In this document: in pieces, positions 63,298-64,000 of the stretch
Layout of the letters: each line of letters begins with the position of its first letter
Position numbering within the stretch: the first letter of the stretch is position 1
Source: Barnesiella propionica
GTDB taxonomy: Bacteria; Bacteroidota; Bacteroidia; Bacteroidales; Barnesiellaceae
Direction of reading: 5' to 3'
Assembly: GCF_025567045.1 (NCBI RefSeq)
Contig: NZ_JAOQJK010000003.1
Location: forward strand, 124,001-188,000
DNA length: 64,000 bases
Program-made: the position numbers and the translations under genes
Notes under the pieces: generated by a model
The model's input: the letters and a program-made list of their open reading frames with translations, nothing else
Told to the model about the DNA's origin: nothing
Databases searched by the model: none

Positions 63298-63771
63298 ATG
63301 AAACCTCATACCAAAATACTTTTCGTTTGTCTGGGTAATATATGCCGTTCTCCGGCAGCAGAAGGCATCTTCAAACAACTATTGAAAAAGAACGGCATAG
63401 AAGAACGCTTCGACGTGGATTCGGCTGGAACATACGGAGGGCATGCAGGAGAATTACCCGATCGCCGTATGCGGGCACATGCGGCCCGGCGTGGTTATAA
63501 CCTTCTTCACAAATCCCGGAAAATACGGCCCGAAGATTTCGATACATTCGACCTGATTATAGGTATGGACGATTATAATATCGATACCTTGCGTTCGCTG
63601 TCACCCACTCCCGAAACCGCCGGAAAGATATACCGTATGACCGATTTTTGTGAACACTACCCGGCAGACCATGTACCCGACCCTTATTATGACGGAGCCG
63701 ACGGCTTTGAGAATGTTTTGAACATACTGGAAGATTCTTGTGAAGGGCTGCTGCGGAAATTATCGGAATAA
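63298..63771 (+). CDS. Low-molecular-weight protein-tyrosine phosphatase
   Basis: 157 aa from 63298. ATG codons at 63247 and 63292 would add a hydrophobic tail unlike the family. The catalytic P-loop CLGNICRS (Cys 11, Arg 17) is near the N-terminus. The general-acid Asp is in VPDPYYDG near the C-terminus. In bacteria such phosphatases act on tyrosine kinases of capsule synthesis or on arginine phosphate. No capsule kinase gene is present here. Confidence 0.94.
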   Translation: MKPHTKILFVCLGNICRSPAAEGIFKQLLKKNGIEERFDVDSAGTYGGHAGELPDRRMRAHAARRGYNLLHKSRKIRPEDFDTFDLIIGMDDYNIDTLRSLSPTPETAGKIYRMTDFCEHYPADHVPDPYYDGADGFENVLNILEDSCEGLLRKLSE

Positions 63772-63788
63772 TATTTCACGGAATATTC

Positions 63789-64000
63789 TCATTTATCCAG
63801 TACAGACATCAATTCCGATACCGCATCTTTCACCGATCCGTTCCGTTCCAGACATTTAATAAACATACTGCCTACAATACCGCCACTGCTGTAACGGCAA
63901 ACTGTCTCATAGGTTTCGGGATTGGAAATACCAAATCCTATGAGTCTGCGATTCCTGAAGGAAACAGAATCCATCTTTTTAAAATAATCCTCCTGTTCCT
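63789..64000 (-). CDS. trpA: Tryptophan synthase alpha chain, partial
   Basis: The C-terminal part of TrpA runs off the right edge of the window. The visible 70 residues include RLIGFGISNPETYETVCRY and GGIVGSMFIKCLE, which form the phosphate-binding end of the TIM barrel. The frame is open to the window edge (EQEDYFKKMDSVSF). An internal ATG at 63974 is not the start. It would cleave indole-3-glycerol phosphate. The trp operon probably continues outside the window. Confidence 0.93.
   Translation of the reverse strand, partial: EQEDYFKKMDSVSFRNRRLIGFGISNPETYETVCRYSSGGIVGSMFIKCLERNGSVKDAVSELMSVLDK

Overview
The window is a stretch of chromosome from a Bacteroidales bacterium. Evidence: the promoters I can see have the Bacteroidetes form (TTTG about 19-20 nt upstream of TAnnTTTG); there is no Shine-Dalgarno logic before most genes; lipoproteins carry the K-D-D type export signal; and the gene content is typical (PorQ of the type IX secretion system, stand-alone TonB C-terminal domains, DUF5723, DUF4251, EFR1 ferredoxins, an epimerase-type threonine dehydrogenase, IS4 and IS982 remnants of the Bacteroides kind). 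The genus cannot be fixed from the sequence alone.

Layout. 1-2.0 kb: a gene graveyard with a long imperfect hairpin and two decayed transposases, an IS982-type on + and an IS4/DUF4372-type on -, lying against each other. 2.0-12.3 kb (-): an envelope block of a DUF5723 outer-membrane protein, a 937-aa lipoprotein and a 1928-aa alpha-2-macroglobulin-like protein. 12.5-17.5 kb (-): D-lactate dehydrogenase-like enzyme, tRNA-Ser(GGA), TatD, an unknown, a polyprenyl diphosphate synthase, a beta-barrel-like protein and a TonB-domain protein. 17.8-27.0 kb (+): porQ-cmk-ispH, pfkA, then rel, a surface lipoprotein and a 7TM-HD phosphodiesterase, which puts (p)ppGpp and probable cyclic-di-AMP turnover side by side. 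27.1-37.0 kb: peptidase, OmpH-like chaperone, sulfur amino-acid enzymes (O-acetylhomoserine sulfhydrylase-like, CysK) around a LuxR-type response regulator whose 3' end is broken, then radC, a glycosyltransferase, queC, efp and rpmH.

37.0-44.0 kb: a complete L-rhamnose catabolic operon (kinase, isomerase, transporter, aldolase, lactaldehyde reductase) with a divergent AraC regulator and a 21-bp-spaced direct repeat next to the promoter. 44.1-51.4 kb: a PAP2 phosphatase with a barrel tail and a redox cluster (polyferredoxin membrane protein, two DUF362 proteins, a divergent EFR1 flavodoxin-ferredoxin) plus an acyltransferase. 51.4-57.8 kb: a decayed reading frame, an NlpE/lipocalin-like lipoprotein, GNAT and DUF4375 proteins, and the threonine-degradation pair Kbl-Tdh. 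57.3-60.2 kb: an ECF sigma factor preceded by a strikingly structured leader, tRNA-Phe, tRNA-Pro, rplU-rpmA, and a tandem pair of hairpin repeats with compensatory base changes. 60.2-64.0 kb: a large TerD-like protein, a DUF4251 protein, a low-molecular-weight phosphatase and the 3' part of trpA running off the window.

Most of the window is housekeeping. The least explained signals are the structured leader before the sigma factor, the tandem covarying RNA-like repeat at 60.03-60.20 kb, the operator-like repeat before the rhamnose operon, and the frameshifted response regulator. All functional names come from reading motifs by eye; no database search was run.
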